This document shows, piece after piece, positions 16,895-26,368 of a stretch of 64,000 bases of DNA; position 1 is the first letter of the stretch, and each line of letters starts with the position of its first letter. Where the stretch lies: the NCBI GenBank assembly GCA_040221975.1, contig JAVJWR010000033.1, positions 186,001-250,000 of the forward strand, written 5' to 3'. Under the pieces are notes generated by a model. The model was given only the letters and a program-made list of their open reading frames with translations. It did not search any database and had not been told where the DNA came from. The stretch comes from Haliea sp040221975 (GTDB lineage Bacteria; Pseudomonadota; Gammaproteobacteria; Pseudomonadales; Halieaceae). Both the position numbers and the translations under genes were made by a program.

Positions 16895-18328
16895 ATGGCC
16901 GGGCTGACACTCTACGACAAACTCTGGCGCAACCACCTGGTTGAGCAACGGGACGACGGTTCCGCCCTGATCTATATCGACCGCCACTTGATTCACGAGG
17001 TGACGTCGCCGCAGGCTTTCGAGGGGCTGCGCCTGGCCGGGCGCAGACCCTGGCGTCTGGACGCCAATCTGGCGGTGCCGGACCACAACGTGCCGACCTC
17101 GGCGGCGGAGCGCGCCGGCGGCGTCGCCGGCATTGTCGACGAGATCTCGCGCCTGCAGGTACAGACTCTGGACGACAACTGTCTCGCCTTCGACATCACC
17201 GAGATTCCAATCAACGATCTGCGGCAGGGGATCGTACATGTGGTTGGACCCGAGCAGGGCGCAACCCTGCCCGGCATGACCGTGGTCTGCGGCGACTCCC
17301 ACACATCGACCCATGGCGCCCTCGGGGCCCTGGCCCACGGTATTGGCACCTCCGAAGTTGAACACGTGCTGGCGACCCAGTGCCTGGTGCAGCAAAAGAT
17401 GAAGAACATGCTGGTACGCGTGGATGGACAGCTGCAGCCGGGGGTTACTGCCAAGGACGTGGCGCTCGCCATCATCGGCCAGATCGGCACCGCCGGCGGC
17501 ACCGGTTACGCCATCGAGTTCGGCGGTGAGGTGGTCCGCGCCCTGAGCATGGAGGGACGCATGACCCTGTGCAACATGTCGATCGAAGCCGGCGCCCGCA
17601 TGGGCATGATCGCGGTGGATGAGACCACGCTGGACTACGTGCGCGGCCGCACCTATGCCCCGACGGATGGATTGTGGGACGCGGCCGTCGCCGCCTGGGC
17701 CGATCTGCACAGCGACGCCGATGCCCAGTTCGACAAGGTGGTCACCCTGCAGGGAGAGGACATCCAGCCGCAGGTGACCTGGGGTACCTCGCCGGAGATG
17801 GTGCTGCCCGTCGGCGGCATCCTCCCGGACCCGACGCAGATGGACAACGCCTCCCGCCGGGAAGGCACCCGTCGGGCGCTGGAGTACATGGGCCTGCAGC
17901 CGGGCATGGCGATTACCGATATCCATCTGGACCGCGTGTTCATCGGCTCCTGTACCAACAGCAGGATCGAGGACCTGCGTGCCGCCGCCGCGGTGGTGCA
18001 GGGCAAGCACATTGCCGCCAGTATCAAGCAGGCGCTGGTGGTGCCGGGCTCCGGCCAGGTCAAGGCCCAGGCCGAAGCCGAGGGCCTGGACAGGATCTTT
18101 CTCGACGCCGGCATGGAGTGGCGCGAGCCGGGCTGTTCCATGTGCCTGGCGATGAACGCCGACAAACTCGGCGCCGGAGAACACTGCGCGTCCACCTCCA
18201 ACCGCAATTTCGAGGGGCGTCAGGGGATCGGCGGCCGCACCCATCTGGTGAGTCCGGCGATGGCCGCCGCGGCAGCCATTGCCGGCCATTTTGTCGATGT
18301 ACGCAGCCTGCAGGAGACTGACGCATGA
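16895..18328 (+). CDS. leuC: 3-isopropylmalate dehydratase large subunit
   Basis: A 477-residue aconitase-family subunit that isomerises 2-isopropylmalate to 3-isopropylmalate with LeuD in leucine synthesis. The [4Fe-4S] ligands are visible: C353 in GSCTNS, and C414 and C417 in CSMCLA. The HTSTHGALGALA segment is a conserved active-site block. Start ATG has GAGGG upstream. The gene overlaps leuD by four bases (ATGA), so the subunits are translationally coupled. Expression is probably controlled by the divergent LysR protein. Confidence 0.97.
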   Translation: MAGLTLYDKLWRNHLVEQRDDGSALIYIDRHLIHEVTSPQAFEGLRLAGRRPWRLDANLAVPDHNVPTSAAERAGGVAGIVDEISRLQVQTLDDNCLAFDITEIPINDLRQGIVHVVGPEQGATLPGMTVVCGDSHTSTHGALGALAHGIGTSEVEHVLATQCLVQQKMKNMLVRVDGQLQPGVTAKDVALAIIGQIGTAGGTGYAIEFGGEVVRALSMEGRMTLCNMSIEAGARMGMIAVDETTLDYVRGRTYAPTDGLWDAAVAAWADLHSDADAQFDKVVTLQGEDIQPQVTWGTSPEMVLPVGGILPDPTQMDNASRREGTRRALEYMGLQPGMAITDIHLDRVFIGSCTNSRIEDLRAAAAVVQGKHIAASIKQALVVPGSGQVKAQAEAEGLDRIFLDAGMEWREPGCSMCLAMNADKLGAGEHCASTSNRNFEGRQGIGGRTHLVSPAMAAAAAIAGHFVDVRSLQETDA

Positions 18329-18984
18329 AAAGCTTTACCGTACTGGAGGGCCTGGTGGCGCCGATGGACCGCGCCAATGTCGACACCGACATGATCATTC
18401 CCAAGCAGTTCCTGAAGTCGATCAAGCGCAGCGGCTTTGGCCCCAATCTGTTCGATGAAATGCGCTATCTCGACGAGGGCCAGCCTGGTCGCGACAACAG
18501 TCAGCGGCCGCTGAACCCGGATTTCCCCCTCAACCATGCCCGCTACCGGGGTGCCTCCATTCTTCTGGCGCGGGAAAACTTCGGCTGCGGCTCCAGCCGC
18601 GAACATGCGCCCTGGGCGCTGGAAGACTACGGCTTTCGCTGTATTATCGCCCCCAGCTTCGCCGACATTTTCTACAATAACAGTTTCAAGAACGGCATCC
18701 TGCCGGTGGTACTGCCGGCCGAGCAGGTGGAAGAGCTTTTTGCCGCGCTGTACGCGGAGCAAGGCTACCGGCTCAAGGTGGACCTTGGGCGGCAACAGGT
18801 TGAGACCCCGAGCGGCGAGGTGATGCGCTTCGAGGTGGACGCTGCGCGCAAGCATTGCCTGTTGCAGGGCCTCGACGACATTGGCGTCACTCTGGAGAGC
18901 GCAGGTGCCATCCGCAGCTTTGAGCAGCGCTGGCGACAAAGTTCGCCCTGGCTGTTTGATGCAATCGGACGGGAGCAGCGCTGA
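18325..18984 (+). CDS. leuD: 3-isopropylmalate dehydratase small subunit
   Basis: A 219-residue small subunit completing the isopropylmalate isomerase. MDRANVDTDMIIPKQFLK at the N-terminus and GCGSSREHAPWAL (substrate-recognition loop) are diagnostic. Length matches proteobacterial LeuD. It overlaps leuC by four bases and leaves one base before leuB, giving a tight leuCDB operon. Confidence 0.97.
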   Translation: MKSFTVLEGLVAPMDRANVDTDMIIPKQFLKSIKRSGFGPNLFDEMRYLDEGQPGRDNSQRPLNPDFPLNHARYRGASILLARENFGCGSSREHAPWALEDYGFRCIIAPSFADIFYNNSFKNGILPVVLPAEQVEELFAALYAEQGYRLKVDLGRQQVETPSGEVMRFEVDAARKHCLLQGLDDIGVTLESAGAIRSFEQRWRQSSPWLFDAIGREQR

Positions 18985-18985
18985 G

Positions 18986-20065
18986 ATGAGCAGAAAGATC
19001 CTGGTATTGCCGGGCGACTACATCGGTCCGGAGATCATGGCGGAAGCTGTCACTGTGCTGGAAACGGTTGACCGCCGCTTTGGCCTCGACCTGGAGCTTG
19101 AGCATGGCCTCCTGGGTGGTGCGGCCCTAGATGAGCACGGGGTGCCCTTGCCGGAACAGACCCTGGCCAGCGCGCGGGCGGCGGATGCCATTCTGCTGGG
19201 TGCAGTGGGTGGGCCGAAGTGGGACAACGTCGAACGCCACCTGCGCCCCGAGCGCGGCTTGTTGGGCCTGCGCTCGGCGCTGGAATTGTTCGGCAACCTG
19301 CGCCCGGCGATTCTCTACCCGCAGCTGGCTGCGGCGTCGAGCCTCAAGCCCGACATTGTGGCGGGACTGGATATCCTGATCGTGCGCGAGTTGACTGGCG
19401 GCATCTACTTCGGTGAGCCGCGCGGCATCCGCACGCTGGAAAATGGCGAACGCCAGGGTTTCAACACCTACATCTACAGCGAATCGGAAATCCGCAGGAT
19501 TGGTCACCTGGCCTTCCAGCTGGCCCGGCAGCGCAGCCACCGCGTCTGCTCGGTGGACAAGAGCAACGTGCTCGAGGTCACCGTGCTCTGGCGCGAGGTC
19601 ATGGAGGAGGTGGGCAGGGAGTATCCAGATGTGGAGTTGAGCCACATGTACGTGGACAACGCCGCCATGCAACTGGTGCGGGCGCCGAAGCAGTTCGATG
19701 TCCTGGTCACCGGCAACATGTTTGGCGATATCCTGTCGGACGCGGCCGCCATGCTCACCGGCTCCATCGGTATGTTACCCTCGGCATCCTTGGACAAGAA
19801 CGGCCGCGGGATGTATGAACCCTGCCACGGTTCAGCGCCGGACATCGCCGGGCAGGGCAAGGCCAACCCGCTGGCGACCATTCTGTCCGTGGCGATGATG
19901 CTGCGCTATACCCTGGCCGCGCCGGCAGCCGCGGCGGCGATTGAGGACGCGGTCAGCGCGGTTCTCGATCAGGGTTTGCGTACGGCGGACATTCACGGTG
20001 AGGGCATGACCCCGGTCTCGACCCGGGAGATGGGCGCGGCCGTGGTTGCCGCCCTGCAGGCCTGA
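18986..20065 (+). CDS. leuB: 3-isopropylmalate dehydrogenase
   Basis: A 359-residue NAD-dependent enzyme that oxidises and decarboxylates 3-isopropylmalate to 2-ketoisocaproate. Visible motifs include GDYIGPEIM (substrate-side loop), RPERGLLGLRSAL, ELTGGIYFG, and the NAD site GSAPDIAGQGKANPLAT. ATG 18986 follows the leuD stop by one base and gives the correct N-terminus; a longer frame running into leuD adds 35 residues with no family match. The next gene, asd, follows after 28 bases. Confidence 0.97.
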   Translation: MSRKILVLPGDYIGPEIMAEAVTVLETVDRRFGLDLELEHGLLGGAALDEHGVPLPEQTLASARAADAILLGAVGGPKWDNVERHLRPERGLLGLRSALELFGNLRPAILYPQLAAASSLKPDIVAGLDILIVRELTGGIYFGEPRGIRTLENGERQGFNTYIYSESEIRRIGHLAFQLARQRSHRVCSVDKSNVLEVTVLWREVMEEVGREYPDVELSHMYVDNAAMQLVRAPKQFDVLVTGNMFGDILSDAAAMLTGSIGMLPSASLDKNGRGMYEPCHGSAPDIAGQGKANPLATILSVAMMLRYTLAAPAAAAAIEDAVSAVLDQGLRTADIHGEGMTPVSTREMGAAVVAALQA

Positions 20066-20093
20066 TCATTCACTCCGGAATACAGAGGTATTT

Positions 20094-21119
20094 ATGAGCA
20101 AACTTTACGATGTCGCCGTTGTCGGCGCGACCGGCGCAGTCGGCGAAACCATGATGGCCATTCTCGAGGAGCGCAATTTCCCGGTAGGCACTCTCTACCC
20201 GCTGGCCAGCGCGCGCTCTGCGGGCAAAACCGTTACCTTTCGCGGCAAGCAGGTAAAGGTAACGGACCTCGCTGATTTCGACTTCAGCAAGGCGCAGATA
20301 GGGCTGTTTTCCGCCGGCGGCAGCATCTCGGAAGAGTTCGCGCCCAAGGCTGCTGCAGCGGGCTGCGTGGTGATCGACAACACTTCCCACTTCCGCCGCG
20401 ACGAGGACATCCCGCTGGTGGTGCCGGAGGTAAACCTGGAGGCGTTGGCGGGGTATGCCACCCGCAATATCATTGCCAATCCCAACTGTTCCACCATCCA
20501 GATGTTGGTGGCGTTGAAGCCGATTTACGATGCGGTCGGTATCGAGCGTATCAATGTCTGCACCTACCAGGCAGTTTCCGGTACGGGCAAGGAGGCCATC
20601 GAAGAGCTGGCCGGGCAGACCGCGCGCCTGCTGAACGGCAAGGAAATCGAGTGCGAGGTCTATCCGAAGCAGATCGCCTTCAACGTGCTGCCCCATATCG
20701 ACGTCTTCCAGGACAACGGTTATACCCGGGAAGAGATGAAGATGGTGTGGGAGACCCAGAAAATCCTCGGCGACAGCAGCGTCCAGGTCAATCCGACCTG
20801 CGTTCGCGTGCCGGTGTTTTTCGGTCACTCCGAGGCCGTGCATATCGAAACCGCCGAGAAAATTTCCGCGGCAGATGCGCGCAAGCTGCTTGCGGCCTTC
20901 CCCGGTATTACCGTGCTGGATGAGCACGCCGATGGCGGTTATCCGACTCCAGCCACGGATAGTGCTGGCAAGGACCCGGTTTTTGTCGGCCGGATCCGCG
21001 AGGATATCTCCCATCCGCGGGGCCTGAACCTGTGGGTGGTATCCGACAATGTGCGCAAGGGCGCAGCCCTGAACAGTGTGCAAATTGCCGAGGCACTGAT
21101 CAGTACTTATCTTGATTAA
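20094..21119 (+). CDS. asd: Aspartate-semialdehyde dehydrogenase
   Basis: A 341-residue NADPH-dependent enzyme that makes aspartate semialdehyde for lysine, threonine, methionine and diaminopimelate synthesis. The N-terminal VVGATGAVGETM nucleotide loop, the acylating cysteine C132 in NPNCSTIQM, and TYQAVSGTGKEAIEEL are all present. ATG 20094 has AGAGG upstream and gives the usual N-terminus. It follows leuB in the same direction, as in Pseudomonas. Its product also supplies the carboxyspermidine pathway encoded at 40-44 kb, a functional link I infer. Confidence 0.97.
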   Translation: MSKLYDVAVVGATGAVGETMMAILEERNFPVGTLYPLASARSAGKTVTFRGKQVKVTDLADFDFSKAQIGLFSAGGSISEEFAPKAAAAGCVVIDNTSHFRRDEDIPLVVPEVNLEALAGYATRNIIANPNCSTIQMLVALKPIYDAVGIERINVCTYQAVSGTGKEAIEELAGQTARLLNGKEIECEVYPKQIAFNVLPHIDVFQDNGYTREEMKMVWETQKILGDSSVQVNPTCVRVPVFFGHSEAVHIETAEKISAADARKLLAAFPGITVLDEHADGGYPTPATDSAGKDPVFVGRIREDISHPRGLNLWVVSDNVRKGAALNSVQIAEALISTYLD

Positions 21120-21123
21120 AAAC

Positions 21124-21151
21124 TTGCGTTAAAACATACTTCGGGTATCTT
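21124..21151 (+). promoter_or_regulatory. Candidate sigma70 promoter for fimV
   Basis: TTGCGT (21124-21129), 16-base spacer, TATCTT (21146-21151), sited about 80 bases before the fimV start in an AT-rich patch directly after the asd stop. Hexamers are moderate matches. Confidence 0.45.
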
Positions 21152-21229
21152 CAGAAGCGTCATACAGGGGCTGGGACCGAGGGGAGACCGGCTTGAGTGA
21201 TGCCAGGGGAAGGATAACAAGGCGTGTTT

Positions 21230-23596
21230 ATGGCTCGTAAGAAACGTTTGGCAGCAGCACTGGTGTCCCTGGGTTGTCTGCAAGCGGGGTCGGCATGGGC
21301 CCTCGGCCTTGGCGAATTGACCCTGCAGTCCTTTCTCAACGAACCGCTGAAAGCGCGCGTCAGCCTGCTGGACATCGGCAACCTGCACGAAGACCAGATC
21401 CGTGTTCGCCTCGCCGCCGAGGAAGATTTTGACCGGCTGGGCATTGATCGCGCGTATTTCCTGACCGGCGTGAAATTCGAGGTCGACATTGACGGCAGTG
21501 GTCGCGGGGTGATTGTGCTCACCTCCGAGGACCCGGTACTGGAACCCTATCTGGATTTCATCGTCGAAGCGCGCTGGCCCTCCGGGCGCCTGCTGCGCAA
21601 TTACACGGTGCTGGTCGATCCGCCTGCCTTCGATACGCGGTCCCCGGTGGTCTCGGCGACTGAGAGAGTGGCGGCTGTCGAGGGCGCCCCGGCTGGCACC
21701 GAGGAAAAAAAAACCGGGAGTGAAGCCGAGGGTACCGGCACCCGGGTGAGCACGCGCGAGTCCGAGCTGGCTCCCGGCGCCATGCCCCGGCGCGGTTTCA
21801 ACGCCGACACGGCTGCCGAACCCGCCCCCGGTGCCCGCTACATGATCCGCCGCGACGAGACCCTCTGGACCATTGCCCAGCGGGCCCGTCTGGAGGGCGT
21901 TTCCGTACAGCAGACCATGCTGGAAATTCAACGCCTGAATCCGGATGCCTTCATTGATGGCAATATCAACAGGATCAAGGCGGGATTCATCATCTACCTG
22001 CCGGCGTCCGGTGACATCAGCGAGGCCGATGTGGAGGCTGCCCTGGCCGCTGTACGGCAGCAAAATGAAGACTGGCGTACCGGGCGCGCTTCAGCACCTG
22101 CCACTGCCGGCCCGGCCCTGCGAATTTCGTCCGGAGAGGAAGCCGGGCCCGAGCAGGATGCGGTTGCGCCCGGGCAGCAGCGACCCTCCGTAAACGCGGA
22201 CACCTTGGACGAATTGCAACGCTCCGAGCGCGAGCGAGCGGAACTGGGTCAGCGCGTCGCCGCGTTGGCCGAGCGCCTGGAAACCCTGGAGCGGGTTGTT
22301 GAGCTGAAGGATGCGCAGATCGCCTCCCTGCAGCAGGCGCTGGCGGCCGCCGAGAGCGGCGCGACACTGCCCGGTGATACGGGCGCGGATTCCGACCCGG
22401 CCGGAGCAGAGCAGCTCGCCCTGGATCCTGCGCCCGCAGCACCTGCTGCCCCGACTCCTGCGACCACAGTCGCACCCGCTCCAGCCGCAACTCCCGCCGC
22501 CGCGCCGGGCCCAGCAGACGGTGGCTCTGGGAGCTGGCTGTACATTGCCGGTGGTGTGCTGCTGGCGGGCTTGCTCGGGCTACTGTTCTGGCGTCGGCGC
22601 CAGGCGGATGCGGATGCGGGTGATGCAGGTGATGCGGTTGCAGTCGGTCTCACGCCGCGTCCCGCCGAGCGCAAGCAGTCGCGGGAGGATGCTTTCGCGG
22701 ATATCCAGCTGCGGGACTCGGAGCTGGATCTGGACGAAGACGACAGCGCGCCTGCGGCTTTGGCCGCTGGCACGAGCGCTGTCGCTGCCGCGCCTGCCGT
22801 CACTGAGGACGAAAATCTCGAGCCGGCCGCCACCGGTCAGCGTGGTTACGGCGAACGCAAACATGACCAGTATGCATCGGATGTCGAGGCCGGGGACGCC
22901 CTCGCCGAGGCGGATATTTATATCGCCTATGGCCGTTATACCCAGGCGATTGACCTGGTGCGCAAGGCGCTGCGTTCAGATCCCGGCAACACTGCCTACC
23001 GCCTCAAGCTGCTGGAGCTGGCTATTGAAACTGGCGATCAAAGCGAAGCCGAGACCCAGCTTGCCGAGCTGAGGCGCAGCGGCGACAGCGACGCCATCGC
23101 CAGGGCGGAGGCCATTTCCGCCAGCAAGTTGTCTGCTGCCAACCCCTATCTTGAGGACATCGAAGCAGCCGCCGAGGAACCAGAACCCGAGCCAGAACCC
23201 GAGCCGGCGCCGACGCCAGCAGCGGCTCCCGCGGAAGACCTCAGCGGCGAGCTGGCGGACCTCGCCGATCTTGGCTCAGTCGACGGCCGCGATGAGCTCG
23301 TCCCCTCGGTAGATCACGAGCCCGACTTTCTCGGTCTCGAGATCGAGGACAGTCCGGTGGAGGAGCTGGACGTGTCGGCGGAATTTGACCGGAACCGCGG
23401 GCGCAGCGACAGCAGCGACGACGACTTTGTCTTCGCTGACGATGGCGACCCACTCTCCACCAAGCTTGACCTGGCTCGCGCCTATATAGACATGGGCGAT
23501 GACGATGGCGCGCGCCAGATCCTCGAAGAGGTCGTGGCAGAGGGTAGCGACGAGCAGCAACAGGACGCGCGGGAGCTGCTCGACAGACTTGGCTGA
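21230..23596 (+). CDS. fimV: FimV-type LysM/TPR cell-pole protein
   Basis: A 788-residue envelope protein of the FimV/HubP type, which organises the cell pole and supports type IV pilus function and cAMP signalling in Pseudomonas. A cleavable signal peptide covers about 1-26, and the FimV N-terminal domain starts LGELTLQSFLNEPLKARV. A LysM peptidoglycan-binding domain sits at about 203-257. There is a coiled stretch near 325-375, a Pro/Ala linker, and one transmembrane helix at about 434-457. An acidic cytoplasmic region follows with a low-complexity EPEPEPEP run. The FimV C-terminal TPR-like motif ends ARELLDRLG. ATG 21230 is preferred, with AAGG seven bases upstream. An A9 tract (21715-21723) lies in the coding region. 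Confidence 0.93.
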   Translation: MARKKRLAAALVSLGCLQAGSAWALGLGELTLQSFLNEPLKARVSLLDIGNLHEDQIRVRLAAEEDFDRLGIDRAYFLTGVKFEVDIDGSGRGVIVLTSEDPVLEPYLDFIVEARWPSGRLLRNYTVLVDPPAFDTRSPVVSATERVAAVEGAPAGTEEKKTGSEAEGTGTRVSTRESELAPGAMPRRGFNADTAAEPAPGARYMIRRDETLWTIAQRARLEGVSVQQTMLEIQRLNPDAFIDGNINRIKAGFIIYLPASGDISEADVEAALAAVRQQNEDWRTGRASAPATAGPALRISSGEEAGPEQDAVAPGQQRPSVNADTLDELQRSERERAELGQRVAALAERLETLERVVELKDAQIASLQQALAAAESGATLPGDTGADSDPAGAEQLALDPAPAAPAAPTPATTVAPAPAATPAAAPGPADGGSGSWLYIAGGVLLAGLLGLLFWRRRQADADAGDAGDAVAVGLTPRPAERKQSREDAFADIQLRDSELDLDEDDSAPAALAAGTSAVAAAPAVTEDENLEPAATGQRGYGERKHDQYASDVEAGDALAEADIYIAYGRYTQAIDLVRKALRSDPGNTAYRLKLLELAIETGDQSEAETQLAELRRSGDSDAIARAEAISASKLSAANPYLEDIEAAAEEPEPEPEPEPAPTPAAAPAEDLSGELADLADLGSVDGRDELVPSVDHEPDFLGLEIEDSPVEELDVSAEFDRNRGRSDSSDDDFVFADDGDPLSTKLDLARAYIDMGDDDGARQILEEVVAEGSDEQQQDARELLDRLG
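21715..21723. repeat. Nine-base poly-A tract inside fimV
   Basis: GAGGAAAAAAAAACC encodes Glu-Glu-Lys-Lys-Thr with nine consecutive A residues, long for a GC-rich gene. Loss of one A would shift reading into a frame that stops at 21749, giving a truncated FimV of about 170 residues. Confidence 0.8.
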
Positions 23597-24434
23597 GCAG
23601 AGTGAAGGGCGGATCTTCTCTACGGATCCGCTGCCCCCCGGTACCCGCATCGCCTGCCGCGTCGAATATGACGGCAGTGCCTACAACGGCTGGCAGGCCC
23701 AGCCCCATCCCGGTTCTGTCACGGTACAGCAAACACTCGAAGCAGCGTTGTCAGAGATAGCCGCGGCACCGTTGCGCGTCCACTGCGCGGGACGCACCGA
23801 CAGCGGCGTGCACGCTCACGCCCAGGTGATTCACTTCGATGCGCCCACGGCGCGCAGTCGCAAGGCATGGGTCATTGGCAGCAACAGCTGTCTGCCCCCT
23901 GACATCAGGGTGCACTGGGCACAGCCTGTGTCCGAAGATTTCCACGCACGCTTCTCGGCCCTGGCCAGACGCTATCGCTATGTGATTGCCAACACTGCCA
24001 TCCGCCCGGCATTGCTGGGGCGGCAACTCAGCTGGCAGCGTTATCCACTGGATATCGGGCGCATGCATGCTGCGGCCCGGTTTTTGCTGGGTGAGCAAGA
24101 CTTCAGCGCTTTTCGCGCCGCGTCCTGCCAGTCCAGCACCCCCTATCGCTGCGTCGATCACTGCGAGGTCACTCGGCGCGGGGATCTGGTGGTCATCGAT
24201 ATCCAGGCCAACGCTTTCCTGCACCACATGGTACGCAACATTGCTGGCAGCCTGATGGCCGTCGGTATCGGCAGCAGGGAGCCGGTCTGGATAGAGGAGC
24301 TGCTGGCCGGCCAGGACCGAACCCGTGCCGCCGATACCGCGTCAGCCACTGGCCTGTACCTGGTCGATGTGGTCTACCCGGAGCGCTTCGACCTGCCGGC
24401 TACGTCACCGGGGCCTTTGCTGCTGGGGACCTGA
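23589..24434 (+). CDS. truA: tRNA pseudouridine(38-40) synthase
   Basis: A 281-residue enzyme that makes pseudouridine at positions 38-40 of the tRNA anticodon arm. The catalytic aspartate lies in CAGRTDSGVHA (D71 with this start); AYNGWQAQP and the C-terminal FLHHMVRNIAGSLM are conserved. No ATG exists between the fimV stop and the core domain (EYDGSAYNG); the TTG at 23589, overlapping the fimV stop, is the most likely start, giving a leader of about 20 residues. An ATG inside fimV (23505) is less likely. Gene order fimV-truA-trpF is as in Pseudomonas. Confidence 0.94.
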   Translation: MAEQSEGRIFSTDPLPPGTRIACRVEYDGSAYNGWQAQPHPGSVTVQQTLEAALSEIAAAPLRVHCAGRTDSGVHAHAQVIHFDAPTARSRKAWVIGSNSCLPPDIRVHWAQPVSEDFHARFSALARRYRYVIANTAIRPALLGRQLSWQRYPLDIGRMHAAARFLLGEQDFSAFRAASCQSSTPYRCVDHCEVTRRGDLVVIDIQANAFLHHMVRNIAGSLMAVGIGSREPVWIEELLAGQDRTRAADTASATGLYLVDVVYPERFDLPATSPGPLLLGT

Positions 24435-24495
24435 AGACACTGCCCCCCGGGTTCTGCTATCATCCCGGCCCTTCAGCAAGCGATAGCCAGCGCCC

Positions 24496-25113
24496 GTGTC
24501 ACGAACCCTTGTCAAGATTTGCGGCATTACCAGCAGCGCCGATGCCCGGGCCGCCTGTGAGGCGGGGGCGGACGCTCTGGGCCTGGTGTTTTACGCGCCC
24601 AGCACGCGCTGCGTGACCCCCGAGCAGGCGCGCGAGATCGTGGCGGCGGTGCCGCCCTTTGTCGCGATTGTGGCACTGTTTGTTGATGAGACGGTGGCAA
24701 CAATCCAGCGCATCCTCGAGTGCGTATCCGTAGACTGTATCCAGTTCCACGGTGCCGAGACGCCGGCGTTCTGTGACCAGTTCCAACGCCCCTACCTCAA
24801 GGCGCTGCGGATGCGCCCCGGCGTTGATATTGGCGAGGTGGCCAGTGGCTACAGCAGTGCCCGTGGACTGTTGCTGGATAGCTGGCAGCCCGGCGTTCCC
24901 GGAGGCACCGGCCAAACGTTCGACTGGACGGCCATTCCCGCGGTGTTGCCGCGGCCGCTGGTACTGGCCGGGGGGCTCGACGAGCACAATGTCGCCGCTG
25001 CCATCGCCGGTGTCGGACCGGCCGCGGTGGACGTCAGCGGTGGCGTCGAGAGCGCACCGGGCATCAAGGATGCGGGAAAGATGCGGCGCTTCATTGCTGC
25101 CGTACGTGGCTAA
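24496..25113 (+). CDS. trpF: Phosphoribosylanthranilate isomerase
   Basis: A 205-residue TIM-barrel enzyme of tryptophan synthesis that converts N-(5-phosphoribosyl)anthranilate to CdRP. TLVKICGITS carries the catalytic cysteine near the N-terminus. FVDETV, CIQFHGAE, VLAGGLDEHN and AVDVSGGVES are typical barrel strands, the last binding phosphate. Start is GTG with a weak ribosome site. It is followed after 21 bases by trpB. Confidence 0.96.
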   Translation: MSRTLVKICGITSSADARAACEAGADALGLVFYAPSTRCVTPEQAREIVAAVPPFVAIVALFVDETVATIQRILECVSVDCIQFHGAETPAFCDQFQRPYLKALRMRPGVDIGEVASGYSSARGLLLDSWQPGVPGGTGQTFDWTAIPAVLPRPLVLAGGLDEHNVAAAIAGVGPAAVDVSGGVESAPGIKDAGKMRRFIAAVRG

Positions 25114-25134
25114 ATTTTTTCAGGGGAGCAGACC

Positions 25135-26355
25135 ATGACCACGGAAATGACCAGCAGGATATTTGCGTCAGTGCCTGACGCCGAGGGCCGCTTCGGCGTC
25201 TACGGTGGCAAGTTTGTCGCCGAGACCCTGATGTCCGCACTGGCGGAGTTGGAGGCACTGTACCGGGAACTGTCGCAGGATGCAGGGTTCCAGCGCGAAC
25301 TGGACGAGGATCTGGCGCACTATGTCGGGCGTCCCTCTCCCCTCTATGAGGCCCGCCGTTGGTCCGACCGCGTTGGCGGTGCCCGCATCTACCTCAAGCG
25401 CGAGGATCTCAATCACACGGGTGCTCACAAGGTCAACAACACTGTGGGGCAGGCCCTGCTGGCCAAGCACATGGGCAAGCGGCGGGTGATTGCCGAGACC
25501 GGCGCCGGCCAGCACGGCGTAGCTACCGCCACGATCGCCGCCCGCCTCGGCCTCGAATGTCACGTTTTCATGGGCGAGGAAGATGTGCGCCGCCAGGCGC
25601 TCAACGTATACCGGATGAAACTGCTGGGCGCCACCGTGGTGCCCGTTACCTCCGGTTCGCGCACCCTGAAGGATGCGATGAATGAGGCCATGCGCGACTG
25701 GGTCACCAATGTCGACGATACTTTCTACATCATAGGTACCGTGGCCGGCCCGCACCCTTACCCGATGCTGGTGCGCGATTTCCAGTGCGTGATTGGTCGC
25801 GAAGCGCGGGCCCAGTCCCTGGCCAGGACCGGGCGTTTGCCCGATGCCCTGGTGGCCTGCGTCGGCGGTGGCTCCAATGCCATAGGCCTGTTTCACCCCT
25901 TTCTCGAAGATGAAAGCGTGGTCATGTACGGTGTAGAAGCCGGCGGCCATGGCGTTGCCAGCGGCGAACACGCCGCGCCGCTCACCGCGGGCACCCCCGG
26001 CGTGCTGCACGGCAATCGCACCTACCTGATGCAGGACGAGGATGGCCAGATCATGCACACCCACTCGGTGTCAGCGGGCCTGGACTATCCGGGTGTCGGT
26101 CCCGAGCACGCCTGGCTCAAGGATATCGGCCGCGTCAACTATGTCACCATCAATGATGACGAAGCGCTGCGTGCGTTCCACGACCTGACCCGCACCGAGG
26201 GCATCATGCCCGCTCTGGAGAGCGCCCACGCGCTGGCCTATGCGGAAAAACTGGCCGCGACCATGACCCCGGAGCAGCACATTATCATCAACCTCTCGGG
26301 GCGGGGCGACAAGGACATTCACACGGTCGCCGATATCGACGGCATAGATTTCTAA
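25135..26355 (+). CDS. trpB: Tryptophan synthase beta chain
   Basis: A 406-residue PLP enzyme that condenses indole with serine to give tryptophan. The PLP lysine is K99 in HTGAHKVNNT. AETGAGQHGVATA and the phosphate-binding GGGSNAIGLF loop are intact, and HTHSVSAGLDYPGVGPEHA matches the TrpB1 type. A good ribosome site (AGGGGAGC) precedes ATG 25135. It lies 13 bases upstream of trpA, its partner subunit. Confidence 0.97.
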   Translation: MTTEMTSRIFASVPDAEGRFGVYGGKFVAETLMSALAELEALYRELSQDAGFQRELDEDLAHYVGRPSPLYEARRWSDRVGGARIYLKREDLNHTGAHKVNNTVGQALLAKHMGKRRVIAETGAGQHGVATATIAARLGLECHVFMGEEDVRRQALNVYRMKLLGATVVPVTSGSRTLKDAMNEAMRDWVTNVDDTFYIIGTVAGPHPYPMLVRDFQCVIGREARAQSLARTGRLPDALVACVGGGSNAIGLFHPFLEDESVVMYGVEAGGHGVASGEHAAPLTAGTPGVLHGNRTYLMQDEDGQIMHTHSVSAGLDYPGVGPEHAWLKDIGRVNYVTINDDEALRAFHDLTRTEGIMPALESAHALAYAEKLAATMTPEQHIIINLSGRGDKDIHTVADIDGIDF

Positions 26356-26368
26356 GGAGAAGGCAGTA

